Shown here one piece after another: positions 1 to 13,700 of a stretch of 64,000 nt of DNA (position 1 is its first letter; each line of letters begins with the position of its first letter). The notes under the pieces are model-generated. The model was given only the letters and a program-made list of their open reading frames with translations, made no database searches and was not told the DNA's origin. Location of the stretch: assembly GCA_030386875.1 (NCBI GenBank), contig CM059563.1, positions 52,889,602 to 52,953,601 on the forward strand. Reading direction: 5' to 3'. This DNA comes from Morinoia aosen (Eukaryota > Arthropoda > Malacostraca > Amphipoda > Talitridae). The position numbers and the translations under genes were made by a program.

Positions 1-1150
1 CGGCAAGATTATTTAACACGCTTAGTACGACGAGCTTATTCTACACACTTAGTACGGCAAACTTATTTTACACACTTAGTACGGCAAGCTTATTCAACAC
101 ACTTAGTACGGCAAGCTTATTCAACACACTTAGTATGACGAGCATATTCTACACACTTAGTACGGCAAGCTTATTTTACACACTTAGTACGGCAAACTTA
201 TTTTACACACTTAGTACGGCAAGATTATTCTACACACTTAGTACGGCAAGCTTATTCAACACACTTAGTATGACGAGCATATTCTACACACTTAGTACGG
301 CAAGCTTATTCAACACACTTAGTATGACGAGCATATTCTACACACTTAGTACGGCAAGCTTATTTTACACACTTAGTACGGCAAACTTATTTTACACACT
401 TAGTACGGCAAGATTATTCTACACACTTAGTACGGCAAGCTTATTCAACACACTTAGTATGACGAGCATATTCTACACACTTAGTACGGCAAGCTTATTT
501 TACACACTTAGTACGGCAAACTTATTTTACACACTTAGTACGGCAAGATTATTCTACACACTTAGTACGGCAAGCTTATTCAACACACTTAGTATGACGA
601 GCATATTCTACACACTTAGTACGGCAAGCTTATTCAACACACTTAGTATGACGAGCATATTCTACACACTTAGTACGGCAAGCTTATTTTACACACTTAG
701 TACGGCAAACTTATTTTACACACTTAGTACGGCAAGATTATTCTACACACTTAGTACGGCAAGCTTATTCAACACACTTAGTATGACGAGCATATTCTAC
801 ACACTTAGTACGGCAAGCTTATTTTACACACTTAGTACGGCAAGATTATTCTACACACTTAGTACGGCAAGCTTATTCAACACACTTAGTATGACGAGCA
901 TATTCTACACACTTAGTACGGCAAGCTTACTCTACACGCTTAGTACGGCAAGCTTATTGTACTTACTTAGTATGACAAGCTTACTCTACACACTTAGTAC
1001 GGCAAGATTATTCAACACACTTAGTATGACGAGCATATTCTACACACTTAGTACGGCAAGCTTACTCTACACACTTAGTATGACAAGCTCACTCTACACA
1101 CTTAGTACAGCGAGCTTATTCGACATACTTGGTACGAGAAAGATAGATTA
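1..1150. repeat. 27-bp minisatellite with higher-order structure
   Basis: About 42 head-to-tail units of 27 bp run from the window edge, so the array starts before the window. Each unit holds a variant of TTATTCTACACACTTAGTA followed by CGGCAAGC. Variants (gc/ac/at before the TTATT, CGGC versus TGAC at the junction) recur in fixed order, giving blocks of five units (135 bp) alternating with blocks of two (54 bp), which is higher-order amplification. Because 27 is a multiple of 3 and the unit lacks an in-frame stop, a 338-codon open frame (135-1151) results, encoding nine-residue repeats such as LFYTLSTAS. It has no other protein-like feature, and I read it as non-coding. The last five or so units, up to about 1135, are increasingly diverged. 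Confidence 0.95.
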
Positions 1151-1151
1151 G

Positions 1152-4100
1152 CTGAGTTGAGAGGAGTAACAGACTAGAAGAAAAAAATTATCCCAATACC
1201 GCAAAGGTGAATTTAAAAATACAGCTCTGAAAAAGGTCTAATACAATGCAAATCTTGTCGAGTTTGTACCTTAATCTGTTCTTTGAAGACCACAGCCGAA
1301 GGGTAGTTCCTTCCTTATTCTGACGTCGGTGACAGTCTAATGCCTGAGCGAGTCTAATATCGGCAATTGTAAAAACGGTCGCGTTGGGAAAAAAATCGTA
1401 CGCTAAATAGTTGAAACTGACGTGTTTCGGGTGGTTGTCAATTGCTGCTTCTTTTTTGTTACACAAGTTCTATCTATACGTATATTCCAGTCATAAAAAG
1501 TTGCTTAATGTAATAAACGAATTGTAATTATTTCATATACTGCGCTAGGCAGTATAAGTCGACTTTTGCGATCCACGAGTTTTATAAACGTTGTAATTGA
1601 ACGTAAATGTGGAATAAATTTACCAAACACATCAAGAAAATAAAGCGACGAGCCCATCAAAGTTTTTTCGCAACCATAACCAAGCTCATTGTGCGTTACG
1701 AGTAGATAAATCGTCGCAGCTTACACCTCAGTTACATTGATTAGCTCTTTAAAAACATTTGATTGGTCTACTGAGGCGTTCAATTAATATCATTAAATAC
1801 TGCATAACTCGAATACGCGATGTCAAATTTCAACTCATAGTTACTTGCTGTTTACATACAACGACAATGTCTTAAAGGGGGTGGGTTTGTTTAGGCATGG
1901 TGATGGAAAACGCCGAAGTAGCACAGAACGATTCAATTTTTCACCAAAATATACGATGCCTTGAGGTGGTTACGTACTCATCTGTAGAACAGAGCTCATA
2001 AGTTTGTCCATGTCTATATGCCTTGGATTTTTCAGTTCATGCGCACACTAGTGCCTGATTTCAGCTCCAGTCAATCGCACCAAATGTCTGAACCGCAAAA
2101 TGTACAGCAGTGCATCACTGCAGTCATTTCTTAATCATATCTTGTGCCATGTAGCTATTCGTAAAAGTGTTCTTTGAAAATAGTATTTTAATGTATCCAG
2201 AAATGCATGATCCTTCGCTCTACAAGATGATCCTTCGCTCGGCTCAACATCTCTGTAAAACTGCATTTTTGCACACAAACTGAAATAAGGTTTTAGCGAC
2301 TGTTTTCAAGATCAGGACTTCGGGACGTTATGCTCGCACGACGATTTTATTTTTTTTAGAAATTGAGCTTAGCAGAGTGCAGTTGGATTTACTTGGGTTC
2401 TATTAAGACACGATTGTATAGGAGGGCTGTGATTATATATTCAGATGCCATGGGAGTTAAAAAGCTCAATGTTTTTTCCAGTAATGTTGTATATCTTAAT
2501 TTTATTTTATTAACTCCCTTTGCAGCAAGCAGCTCGGTTGAAATTTTCCTGGACCTGACTCACTGTCTGCTTACAGCACCTGCGTCATTCCTTTTTGCCT
2601 GTTTAGGCCAGTGTATGTATACACAAGAGAAAGGCGCTGTTGCATGGTTACCCCAGTGAATGAGTTCAACATAATGCAAATGAATTAGACAATTTTAATA
2701 CGATAAAAAGTCGAAGAACCGTGAAGGAGCGGAGCGTGCTTGGCTTGCGTGAGGAATACTATTTTTCTGTGGTGAAAGAAAACAACATCATAAGGCAACT
2801 CATTAATTAAATATACTCTATTCTAGGTACTTATTGATGCCATCAAATCTTCTACTTCGTTTGATTGATTCATCCTGCCAAGTGGGTTCTTGTTTTTTGC
2901 ATAAGGTCTGCTTTGCTATACAATTTCTTGTGAGCCATTGCAGTGTCATTTTAACTGTAAACTTCAAAAGCTCCTAATAGACTTGGTTGATTCAAACCAG
3001 AGTTCTGATGACATTAAAATAATTGTTTGATTACAGCACTTCAGTTTCCTCAAAGGCTTCTGAGTTGCGTTCATTAAGAAATTTTAAATCCAGTATTCCA
3101 GGATTGGTAGAAAGAGACAATAATGATTCAAGTCTCTTTAGAATTTCTGCGGGTTATCTGTGGGTATGGGAGCAATTAAAATTTCTGAAACGCACCATGG
3201 TTTGATAATGGTCACTCGTAAAAATCGGGGCAGTACCACAGCAGTTCGGCGCAGTAATGATGATGCAGCGACACAAACGTCATGTCTGTTTTTATAACAC
3301 TTTTCTTGTACCGTAGCTGAGAGTGTCACTGCAGTAATTTTGACAGTCAACTCCTCTGATCGGAAGCGAACCACAGTGGGTGGTTAAACAGTGTTTCCCG
3401 CTATTAACACACTGTCCTGTACCGTTCTACGTTCTCATAATTTTCCGGGTAATAAATATTTGCACCAATTTTTCGCACGGAATCACATCAGTGAGAACAG
3501 AATGAAAAGCTGAAGACATTGTAATACTAGGCCTTGATTTTCTTTTCATTTCTCAGGTAAGCAAGTTTTTTTTTAACAAGTAATGTGTATTTTAGAACGA
3601 GAATCATTTCGTTCCATTGCGCTTTTGCTGTTAAATAAATGGTATTCGGTCGATGAGGCTAATTCCGCCATCTTTAATTACCATGAAGTAGGTTTGTACA
3701 GCTAGTCCTGAGCTTGACAAGTTTAGGAGATTTATTTGCAAACCAGGTCTAGCTTTAATTAATAGGCATTTGAGTATTTTTAAGAGCCAATAAACCTTTA
3801 TTGAAATTTTCTGGTGTAATCCTGCATCAATAATTTAGCTTTCAACGGTCAACGAAGGCTCATATTCTGAAACAGTCCCGGTGTTCCTTGATCTACTTAT
3901 CTTTTTTTTCAAGACTATAACCTTTCTTTTTGTTGCACACAGGCATATTTTACACGATTTCATTCCTCAACATGCGTTCAACCGTTCAACTCACCAACAC
4001 ATGATAGAGGCCTCGTCTAACGTAAGAAGAATCAATCATTTTTCAATTAAGCGAGACATTCTTCGTAAACTTTTTGACTTTTTGATCAATAGTTCATTCC

Positions 4101-4341
4101 AAACTTTCATTTTTAGTTTATATCGGTAGCTCTGGTCTGCTCCGGAAGTGCATTGCGCTACATGTGTAGAAAGTATTTTCTCTCACTTTTTAAGGAAGGT
4201 TTCAGAGCGTCAGATGTTACTACGTAGGTAGAATCATAGGCTCCAGCCTAATGAATAGTTAAAATAGAAAAAGCCGCAGCACTTTGATCAGGTGACTACA
4301 AGAAAGGCCGCGTTTCTTTTATCCGAAGTTTTGTTATTTAA
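1152..4341. other. AT-rich stretch, no gene recognised
   Basis: Only short open frames (under 100 codons) without domain signatures or plausible splice context. A 20-bp direct repeat around 2208-2240 (gatccttcgctc twice) is the only local structure I noticed. I see nothing else I can support. Confidence 0.5.
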
Positions 4342-4476
4342 TGGTACCCACCCAGTCTAACTTTTTTGCCACCGGTATGCATGTTTTTAGCCGCCTAAGC
4401 GATTTATGCGATTAAATCGCTTAGGCGGCAAACAAAATGCAGGCAGGCGGTGAAAAAGTTAGACTGAGGAGTACCA
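4342..4476. mobile_element. Foldback / hairpin MITE-like element
   Basis: The segment is one long inverted repeat. The left arm is 4342-4406, the loop is the six bases TGCGAT at 4407-4412, and the right arm is 4413-4476. The innermost 17 bp (GCCGCCTAAGCGATTTA and its complement) pair perfectly. The outer parts pair with mismatches (AGTCTAACTTTTT on the left, AAAAAGTTAGACT on the right; TGGTAC/GTACCA at the ends). It has no coding capacity. Full-length terminal inversion with decay outside the core fits a small foldback transposable element; the superfamily is not recognisable and no clear target-site duplication was seen. Confidence 0.55.
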
Positions 4477-7400
4477 CTCCTGCTGTGCCTAGCGTGACCT
4501 GTGAAAAGGCGTTGTGCCGCCCTGTCAAATCAAACAATTAGTTTTCAGAATGCTTTTCACTTTCTCGGAAAGCAGGAGTGAAAATTTAGTTCAGAAAAGC
4601 ATTTCAACTTTATCTATCAACTTTCTAAGAAAAATCACTTATGCAGTTTCCAAGTTCTGTTTCTTGGAGGTTTGTGTGTTGCACGCATTTACTTTTTGAG
4701 GAATAACAAACTCGAGTTTTTGACAATGTCTTCCATGGATTTTCATGCACCGTCATTTCACTAGCTAACTTTTAGATTGACATCTTCGAGTCACTGACAC
4801 ACATTCCTCATTGATCTCTTTCGCGTGACTCCTCCTTTGACGGCTTTGACAACCTTGCTAGCCCGAGAAGTTCGAACGCGATTTCATCGAGGACTCTTCC
4901 AGTGGCTCTGAATTCTTCAAACCGACTCGGAATAAGAAAACCATAAAAGTTTGCACGATTGGCAATTTTAAAATCTCTGATTTTGTGTTACACTTGTAAT
5001 ATAGCTCAACTAATGATGCAGGTTTGCAACTCGTTTTACTAAATGTGCTGGGTCATGGGAAATTGAAAAAAAAAATTATGTGATGATAGACATTTCATTT
5101 CATTTAAGTACTTTGGCTGAATGAACTGATTCTCACTCTATTTTTATTCAAGTAGATAACTTGTCCAAAAATTTGTCTGCACTGTAAAACTGAGCTTTCT
5201 TGTTTTTGCGTGGGTTAATTATACGTAAGCTGGCTGTTTGGAATTGAACCTCTGAATTAATTCAATTTTTTCTTTGTTCTCGGATGCGTTATTTTACTAT
5301 TAGGATTGAGCCGACTTCCAACTCCAGGAGGTAATTTTTCCTTTTTCAGTTGATTTAAGAGTCCGCTCATTCTTCTTCCTTCTTCGTGAGCTGTTTTTAC
5401 CTTAAAAATTTAACCACCCTGCGTCTACGAGTGGTAGTTTTACCATACAGTTTTACGAAACCAATTACACCATTTTGTACCACTTCACATTGGGCTCATT
5501 TTTAACATTCATCTTTCGTCGATTTTCGTGGGCGGGTTTTACTCAGCCAGTTCATCTGGCGACCATTCGGTTGGCTTTAGCCTGGCAATTCATGCTTCCT
5601 CGATCCTCCTTTTCTGTTATTTTTCATTGCCGTTCCCACTGACTTCACAGTGGGCGTCAGAAGTTATAACTCGCTCAGAAAGGCTCGAAAGTTTGGCCAG
5701 CTCCAACACACTCTGGGCATTTCTTCTCTATTGTGCTTTTTTGAATGATAGCAGTTATATATTCAGCGAAGTTAGGGTATCTTCAAACACCACGGGAAAA
5801 TCTATTCTAAAAGCGATTTTATTCCCCTGGAGCGCGTGATTCAGCGATGTGTATTTATTTTTTGTATTTCATTACATTGTGTTAAAATGATTTGAATGTC
5901 TCATGCTTCTGAAGTGAAACTAAAACTATTTGTTGTATTTTATGATTTTAAATCCTGTAATAAACATACGTCCCTTATGTTCGACGATGAAGTAGTTCAA
6001 ATAGTTGTATTAATATAATTAATGATGATATGTTAATGGACGAAATCAGGACCTCAAAGTGATCAAATTTGTCTAAATTGTTCAGTTTTTAATTTTTCGC
6101 CCCTCCTGGTTATCAAAAATTTCTACTATGATCATGAATTCCCTCACATTGCTATTTATCAATATGAAGTTAATCAATTTTACCACAATGAGAGCGCTTA
6201 CGATCCGAATAAAATACCTAATTTTATCTCTGAGAATAACACATGGTGAATATTCTCATCATTAGTCAAAGCGAGTTGAATAAACAACTTTTTAATTGTT
6301 GATTGTTAATTTTTGCTTTTTTTTGCGCAACTCTACCTTCATCTCAAGCGCATCAATGGCATCACCTTGGCTTAGCTGCTAATGAGTTCTGATTTACTGA
6401 TACCGTGCGTTCTCCTACGAATGAAAAACCATCAATTAAGTGATGATCTGAAACAAATTTCAAGTCCATGCGGTGACGAGAAAGATAAGTTTAATTCATT
6501 TGGTCATTTAACATTTCGAGTGTAATTGCATAGGAATTAAAATACTTGTATTTTGGCCTGCTCTCTCGCCTGCTCATGGAATTTAGCGGTAACCAAAGGT
6601 ATGCCAAACTCTCGTTCACAGGTTTTGGCATTGTTAAAAACAGCGTTTCGTAAATAAGGTTGAATTTTTTAGTTTACAAACTTGAGCCTATATCATGTAC
6701 AGAAATCTTAAGCTGATCAACAGCTAATACAAACATCTTGTTAGGCATGTGGTGAATTTCATTGTTTCTGTCGGTAATGACAGTTGAATCGAGCGTGCAA
6801 CACAAAGTTATTCCAATTCTGTTCAAGCTTTGCATTTTGTCAAGCATTTTTCCTGCCAAACAGTTCTCTGAGATCCAACTTCATGGAATTCGTCAGCGGA
6901 GTCTGACTGGGTAATTAGAGTCTTTTGAAATGCCTCTCCTGGCATCCTTGATTGAATTCCCGTGGTCTGAAGAGCGCCTGAAAGTTATAGTTCCGCCGTT
7001 TTTTATCGGCTTTGTGAATGACGTTTATCTAGGATGGGCGCGGCAAAAATTAAGGTACTTGAAACTTGGCCCAACTATTTAGGGATCGAGAGATATTTTT
7101 ACACAACTGATACAAATATTTCCGACTCTGAATGCGCTCGCCTCTCACAGAGACGAAACTTCATTGTATTTTTGGATTTTCGCAACTACAAACACGCTCG
7201 AATACGAAAGTATTATTATTTTTGTGTTCTCAACACGTTCATCGTGTTTCCGCAATTGTTAACGGTGGGTTTGGTTAGGTTGTGAGTAGCAAAATAGGGA
7301 AATCGACTTCACTGCTCGAATCCATTTCTACCCATCCTAAAAAATAAGAAAATACAAGTGCGCAATAATATATCATCTCGTATGAGAATATTAATTTTTT

Positions 7401-8634
7401 AAAAATGTAGCGAAACGCAGGAAGTGCCATTCATTTAAACTGGAACGTGACAGAGTAACTTACCGACTGGTACACATGTGGCTCGAGGAACGTGTTAAAG
7501 GACGAATCTTGAGATATATCGTTAAGTTATTAACTGTATTAACTGAAAGTTTCGTTGAGTATTACATCATCTCCGTTAATTCAGAGTCAATGAAATATTT
7601 CGCGAACACACTTGTACTAACTTGAATTTTTATTGAATTTGAATTTTGATTCAGTGCTATGAAGACGTTTCGAACATACGCTGGTGCATGTGTCGCATTT
7701 TAATGAGTCACCCTCCAGTTGTTAAAAGTGCAATATTCTTCTCTTATCCCTAAAACCATAATATTATCGATTTCAAAATAATGTTATGGGAGAGCTCAAT
7801 CTTTATTAGATTTCTATTCAATTTTCATTCATATTCTTTTACTAAATGTTAAAAAAGCGAAATTCTCGTGAGCGAAATTCGCAGTGGATTTTACGATCGC
7901 TTTTTGACGTATCCGTCTGGTGATTCTAGAAATTCAGGCTTGGAAATTATGTCTCAGAAGCCAAGTATTGATGAAGAGACATCGCTCCTCTGTCTCTCGT
8001 ATGACATATTCTTCAGTGCCCTGGGCCCAAAATTGACCACGCAGTTTTTGGAAAAAGTTTCAACTCTGAAGTTTGCTCGTAAATTCTGGTCCCACGTTCA
8101 TGGATCTGCCATTCAACTTCCGCAATCTAAGTTACCAAGTGTATAATACAGCGTTCATGTCCATTGACTAAGCTTGATCCCGTGTTATTATTTAAATGAT
8201 TATGATGTAATTAGCAGTGTGCTTTTTGTCACATGACAATGCTTTGATTCTATTTTTCACATTGTTTATATTGCAAGACAATGGTCCTATTGCGCAAGCC
8301 CCACTACACTGTTATGTGGTCTTTGTCACGTGCTTTAAATTCTCTTGTTGACTCTCATTATGTAAGTTTCAGTAACTGAGGTCACGTGAGTTTCATCTCC
8401 CCTTCAAAGTTATAATATATTTGTTTTTGACACGTGAGTGAAGGGCCCTCACGTGGCCGAATAAAGCCAAGGATATTTTCAATATTGCTGAAGAGCAGCG
8501 CTAATGCCCTCTTGAGCCAGGCATATTGAGCGATAATGCGATTTTGTGCTTAGGAAAACCACTCCTGGCCTCGTAATCATGGCGAGACTTACGCGGTATG
8601 GCGCATCAGTAGAGCGCACCCACGGTACGTATTG
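4477..8634. other. AT-rich stretch, no gene recognised
   Basis: Open frames at 5528-5839, 7034-7285 and 7868-8146 are about 80-103 codons, carry no motif I recognise, and are of the size expected by chance in this much sequence. No tandem arrays or strong hairpins stood out. Confidence 0.45.
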
Positions 8635-8800
8635 AAGCTTCTGTACAATGATTTATAATGATAATACGATTAGCAGCTTGGGGACCGTCAGCTTGTTTGT
8701 GAGTACAGATTCATACGCAGCTTCTGTACAATGATTTATAATGATAATACGATTAGCAGCTTGGGGACCGTCAGCTTGTTTGTAAGTACAGATTCATTTT
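8635..8800. repeat. 83-bp tandem duplication
   Basis: Two near-identical copies, CTGTACAATG starting at 8641 and again at 8724, give an 83-bp period. The copies differ by only one or two bases (GTGAGTACAG versus GTAAGTACAG), so the duplication is recent. No coding role is apparent. Confidence 0.9.
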
Positions 8801-9000
8801 TTAAAGGCTATTGTGACATGAAGTTACACATGAAGGCTACAGTAACATGCAAAAGGGGTGTCAAATTCTTTCCAGGATTCGAGATTCCGAAATATTTTTT
8901 CAGGATCACACGAGCGAGTTGAATTTGATGGTCTGATTAACGAAAAATCCTTGATTAAATGCTTTCTTGATCATGCGCGTACTTATATTTCCATCCAAAA

Positions 9001-9822
9001 AAATCATATAAGTGTCTTCATGTAAGCATTAGACTATGAATAATGTGTATATTTCGTTTATACTGTGACAGATGGTAAAATTTTTTGAACTCATTTCAAC
9101 TCAATTATTACTTTACATGAAATGATTAATGTATTATCTAGTATTCAGTTTGTTTATGTACTGGTCTATAAGCCTCTTATTACTCTGAGTATGGACGGCA
9201 GGAAAATTTGAAATACATCGGATCGATTTCTCTAACATTCATAAATATTATCCATGGTCAGGCTATTGAGCATATTTTGTAAAGCCCAAAAATATGAAGG
9301 CCTTGAAGTGAAACTTTATTTAACTCACTGATGGCTTTTTAACAAACAAATATGCCAAACGTTACAGTCGCGATGAAATCAAAATAATGGTCCAGGATTT
9401 GAGAAAAAGCTGATTTGCTGAATAGCTGACTAGCACTCGAATGAAAAAGCTGATAATTTTTTTGCGGCTCAGAGAGAAATCAGTGCATCTAAGCCAGGTG
9501 ACATATCAAAGTGAATTTCAAACGTAAGAAATCCATTCCTCAATTTTAGCTCTTATTCTGCAACACCACGCAAAAGTCGTAAATGTAGAACTCTTATTTT
9601 CCATAAGATAGTTTTCTAAATTAAGTAATCAATTTTTTTCCCTACATGGGAACACGTTGGAATGGAGGGATGAGCGTACTTGCATTTCAAATCCATAGAA
9701 GTTATAAAAGTATCTTTATGCAAATATTAGACCACGAATAATGTCTCTATACTTTGTTTACTCTGCGACAGATGGTAAAATTTTTTTATGAAGTATCAAG
9801 TTCATAATTACTTCATAATTTT
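9001..9822. repeat. Two copies of a diverged dispersed repeat
   Basis: Segments 9001-9120 and about 9699-9822 are related in direct orientation. Both contain a run resembling aagtgtctt...attagac, then gaataatgt, then GACAGATGGTAAAATTTTTT, followed by a similar AT-rich tail. Their divergence is greater than in the neighbouring tandem arrays, so this looks like an old interspersed repeat or an old segmental duplication of about 700 bp spacing. No open frame or terminal structure identifies it. Confidence 0.6.
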
Positions 9823-9839
9823 GATCTGATCAGATTCGG

Positions 9840-10760
9840 ATGAACGTGAATCAACCCAACCTCGCATTCGCCCAGTTTTCACAGGTCACGTAATGTTCGT
9901 TACCCGCCGTCCGTCAGTGCTAACGACGGCCGCAAACATGCGGTGACGATCAGAAGTGATATTTCTGGGCCAGTTTTACGGGAGTTGAGGCTTCGCGTTT
10001 CAGCCACAAAGACTGAAAAACCTAATCAAATTGGGTCACGCTTGGCGAGAAATTTCAATCTTGCTTGGAAAATCCCTAGCTTATTTTAAGTAAATTTCAA
10101 TTCAGAGTCTAAGCCCTCTCAGAAGTTCGGAGACTTCATAACTCGAGGAGGAGGTTTTAAAGTGACTCCAGTTTAGCTTCTTACTATAAATACTTGGGGA
10201 GAAATTACCGCCGGCCAACTCCAGAAGGAATCCAATTATAGAAGTCTCCAGGAGGGCGCGTAACGGCCATTTTTTGTCGTGGCGTTATTGAACAATATTT
10301 TCCAGGACGACATTCACTTGCCTGATGCCATGCTAGCCTTATTGGCGAGCGGCAGTGAGTGCTGTCTCTATCTCGGCGGCGAAATAATTTATAGAAAAAT
10401 ATCCCCTCTCGGGAGAACGCTTAGCCATCCACCGATGGCGGGAAGAAAAAATGACGTGAAATATCCACGGCCGTTTGGGATGCGACGAAAAATGCCTCAA
10501 CGCGCAGATACAAGGCAGGCTTTATCTTGCTGAGAAATGCTCGCGACCGACTGAAAGCAATGGCTTCCTCGCCAGGACGCCTGCGTCTGGCATCATCACA
10601 ATAAACTCGTGCGCACAAATATTCTTCGAATAGGACTGGCAACCTCCTACCGAGATACGACCTGCAAACAGACTGACGTCAGGGCCAGGTGGCTCCTTCT
10701 TGTAATCGTTGTGGGCGAGCGCTACTTGGAACTGTGCGCGTCTCTCCGTTGTATCTTCAG
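9840..10760. other. CpG-rich island, function unknown
   Basis: Base composition changes sharply here: runs such as gttacccgccgtccgtcagt and ggccgtttgggatgcgac are rich in CG dinucleotides, while DNA on both sides is AT-rich. An open frame of 84 codons (10279-10533, beginning with a non-ATG codon) and a 73-codon minus frame overlap it, but neither shows a domain. Possible explanations are an unrecognised exon or 5' untranslated exon, a promoter, or a conserved regulatory element about 15 kb upstream of the Dpr coding start. The sequence alone does not decide. Confidence 0.35.
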
Positions 10761-13700
10761 AACGGAATCATAACATTTCAGATGCGTTTGAAATCCAGCT
10801 CTATTATTAAATTTAAATGAGGTGGAAAGTTTTAGAGGGCTTTTAATGTTTTTTGAGTATTTAATTGTTCGACGTGGATATGAAGATGTTTCCTTAAACC
10901 CTTAAAAAATGCCTTACAGTTTCGTTCTCGATGTACCAAGAGATGGCACTCGTATGAAGAGAAACAATAGCGTGACCATCTGACACAAGACTCATGCCAG
11001 CTGTGTCAGCTTCTTGTGCGATGCACCAGCTGCAACTGATTTGCCCTGCCAGCGTTGCAGGCAATATGAGAGCTTCACAACATATGGCTTCTCTTATGGA
11101 TCCAGAGCTTCATTTTGCACGCTTTGAAGTGTTTCTCCTTAAGGCTTAGAAAGATTAAAGTCAGGACTTGAGGCAAGCGTCAGATACATCTCGAATGGCA
11201 ATGCCTTTGACGTTGCAGAATTCCTGCTTTTCCTTTTGGAAGACGCAGTTCTTCAGTTCCTCGAAACCGCAACTGGGTCAGGGCCTGAATGTTCGAGGCT
11301 TGATATGTGAGAAATTGTAGAATAGATCGGGGCTGCTTCCATCAAGAAACTGTTGTGACTTAGCGATCGAGAACGATTTGGATGAACAAGAATGCTACTC
11401 TTCACTTAAAGTTTCACACTGGGCGTGTACGCTGCAAAACTGCTACCGTTTAAGACCTGCCAGCAGGAAATGCACGGCGAGAAGCCTTCTTCACTTCAAC
11501 CAAAGACGATACGAAGTTTTTCAATAAAACCTTCGCTGTTTTGAATTCTGTTTACAGCAAATATTCCCGCCAAAAATTCTCAAGAATCCATTTCAAATTT
11601 AACTACAATTGGACGTGGCGATTTCTTCCTTAGACTCCATGGTTCCTGGAGCAATTCCGCAATATATACAGCATCGTCGGCAATACTGGGAAATTGTTCC
11701 GATAGTCCTCGGCTTCAGACTGGGGTTTAATTTTTAAGCCTTCGTTCAGCGCGAAGGTTTCAAGATTGTGGCTTCTTGCTTTGTTTTGATCTCGGTGCAC
11801 TCAATGCAAAGTTTCCAGCGCAGTAAAAGTTTGTGCTCAGGAAGCGCATGCCGTTTTTCATTATTACAATTCGATTTTCACCTGGCAATTTTCATATTAT
11901 GAGTCATGAAACGATCACTTGAGTAAATTCTACGCTTCTGTTTTGCACTCCAGAAGCAACAATCAACCTTTTATTCCAATAACTCGGATCTTGTGTATGC
12001 ACGTATGCCAGCTTTTATAATGTTTGTCGAGTAAATTCGTTGAGCGGAAAAGGCCGTGATATTACACTGCGCTATCTCTGTTATTGCTCCAATATGCAAA
12101 ATGCGTATCAGATGTGAACACTTAACCACGATTGTTGTGCTAGTGCTATTCAACGAAACGTTCGACTGCGTAAACGATCAGTGATGATTTTATCTACAAT
12201 GTTCCAAAATTGCAGAAGAAAGTTAAAGGAACACATATTTTTAAAATGTCAGGGAGCACTTCACACGAAATTAACAGCAGTTGAATCAAAATCCAGCTCG
12301 TACTTTTTATCCATCTGCACACCAATACCAATAAAAGTTTATGATAAAATTGTTACCCAGAATGATTCTTTCAGGTCGGTCATTGAAGCTGTCTGCTTTT
12401 CAACTTTTTATTTATCTAAATAAATAACTATATTTCTTCCAAATACGTTATCGATCGCTTGGTATCTGGAAGTAACTTATGTTAAGGTATTTTTAGTTTC
12501 TATCATCTACAGAATGAAGGTCATACAACAAAGGCCGACTTACTGTTAATCACGGACGTATAATCACGTAGTCACCTACTTTGACGTGACACTTGAAATT
12601 TGATACGAACATTTTCATTTTAAAGTGGTGAAACTTTCCATTGAGGTGAAACTTGGAATTTTATATGAACATCTCATTTTAATACGTTTTTATTCGCAAT
12701 CACGTCAACCTTTTATGACAGATATGAAAATGTATGTTTAACAGATAAGGAAGTTTTACTTGTGCTACACTACGTTGGATGCTCACAAAACTGCTCTGAT
12801 GAGAAGACGTTTAGCTAAGGAATTCAAGTGCATTCGTTTTTTGAAGAATTATATTTTCTTCCGAGAGAAGTCTTGAAAACGTGTGGTACTCTCAAACAAC
12901 GTAATTTAATTTACGATATGACGGAAAATAAGGCCACCTTAAAATTTCTGAAGAATTTGTTCTTGGTTGATGGGCTATTTTATGTCTCTTTTCAAAATGA
13001 TTAACGATTGATTTTAACATATGCAAACATTACCGTGAGTTTACATGAAAACTTTGAGCACACAGATGATCAAATGAGGTCAAAAAGAGGCCAAAATTCG
13101 TTTCTCCAGCTTTTAGTTTAGAATTAAAAAGACGTTACATTGCTTCGTTTGATGTCTCCCTCTTAGCACAGATTACGTCCCACTCAGGGTCGCGTGTTCC
13201 GCTCAAATCTGCGTTGTGGTTTTGAGAGCTTTCGCTCACTCTGCGTTGGGTGTGGCTCTGTCGAGCAGAATATTTTTCTGTGAAAAAGTTTGAATGTATT
13301 ACTTCTGAAGAACAAACAATTAGGCTTTATTGCTTACCTAATGCGTCGGATTATTACATCGTATGAAAGAAATTACAACTCCTTTAGGAAAAGTTAGAGA
13401 GCTAGGGGACATTTATAAACACATTTTTAGACTAGCAGGACCGTGAATATGACGCAAACATGTATGAGCAAGTTGGTTTAATTTAACGAGAGTGAAGATA
13501 ATGAATATTTTTTCCATAAATACCATCCAGAATGTGATGAAAGGTAAAAGGGCAAATCAATAAAATGGAAAGAATTTATCAGTTTCATTAATATTATTAA
13601 AAAAATAATTTAATAAACATGTAGCATACGTAAAAGGGCAAATGAATTTATTTTTAATGAGAATGAGGGAATTGAATCTCTTATACCATAAATATCAACC

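Noticed and set aside
135-1151. 338-codon open frame
   Set aside because: It is the 27-bp minisatellite read in a frame lacking stops; nine-residue repeats, no domain, and continuous with repeat DNA before the window.
8600-8640. tRNA-like box A (TGGCGCATCAGTAGAGCGC)
   Set aside because: No box B or acceptor stem at the right distance, so neither a tRNA nor a convincing SINE head.
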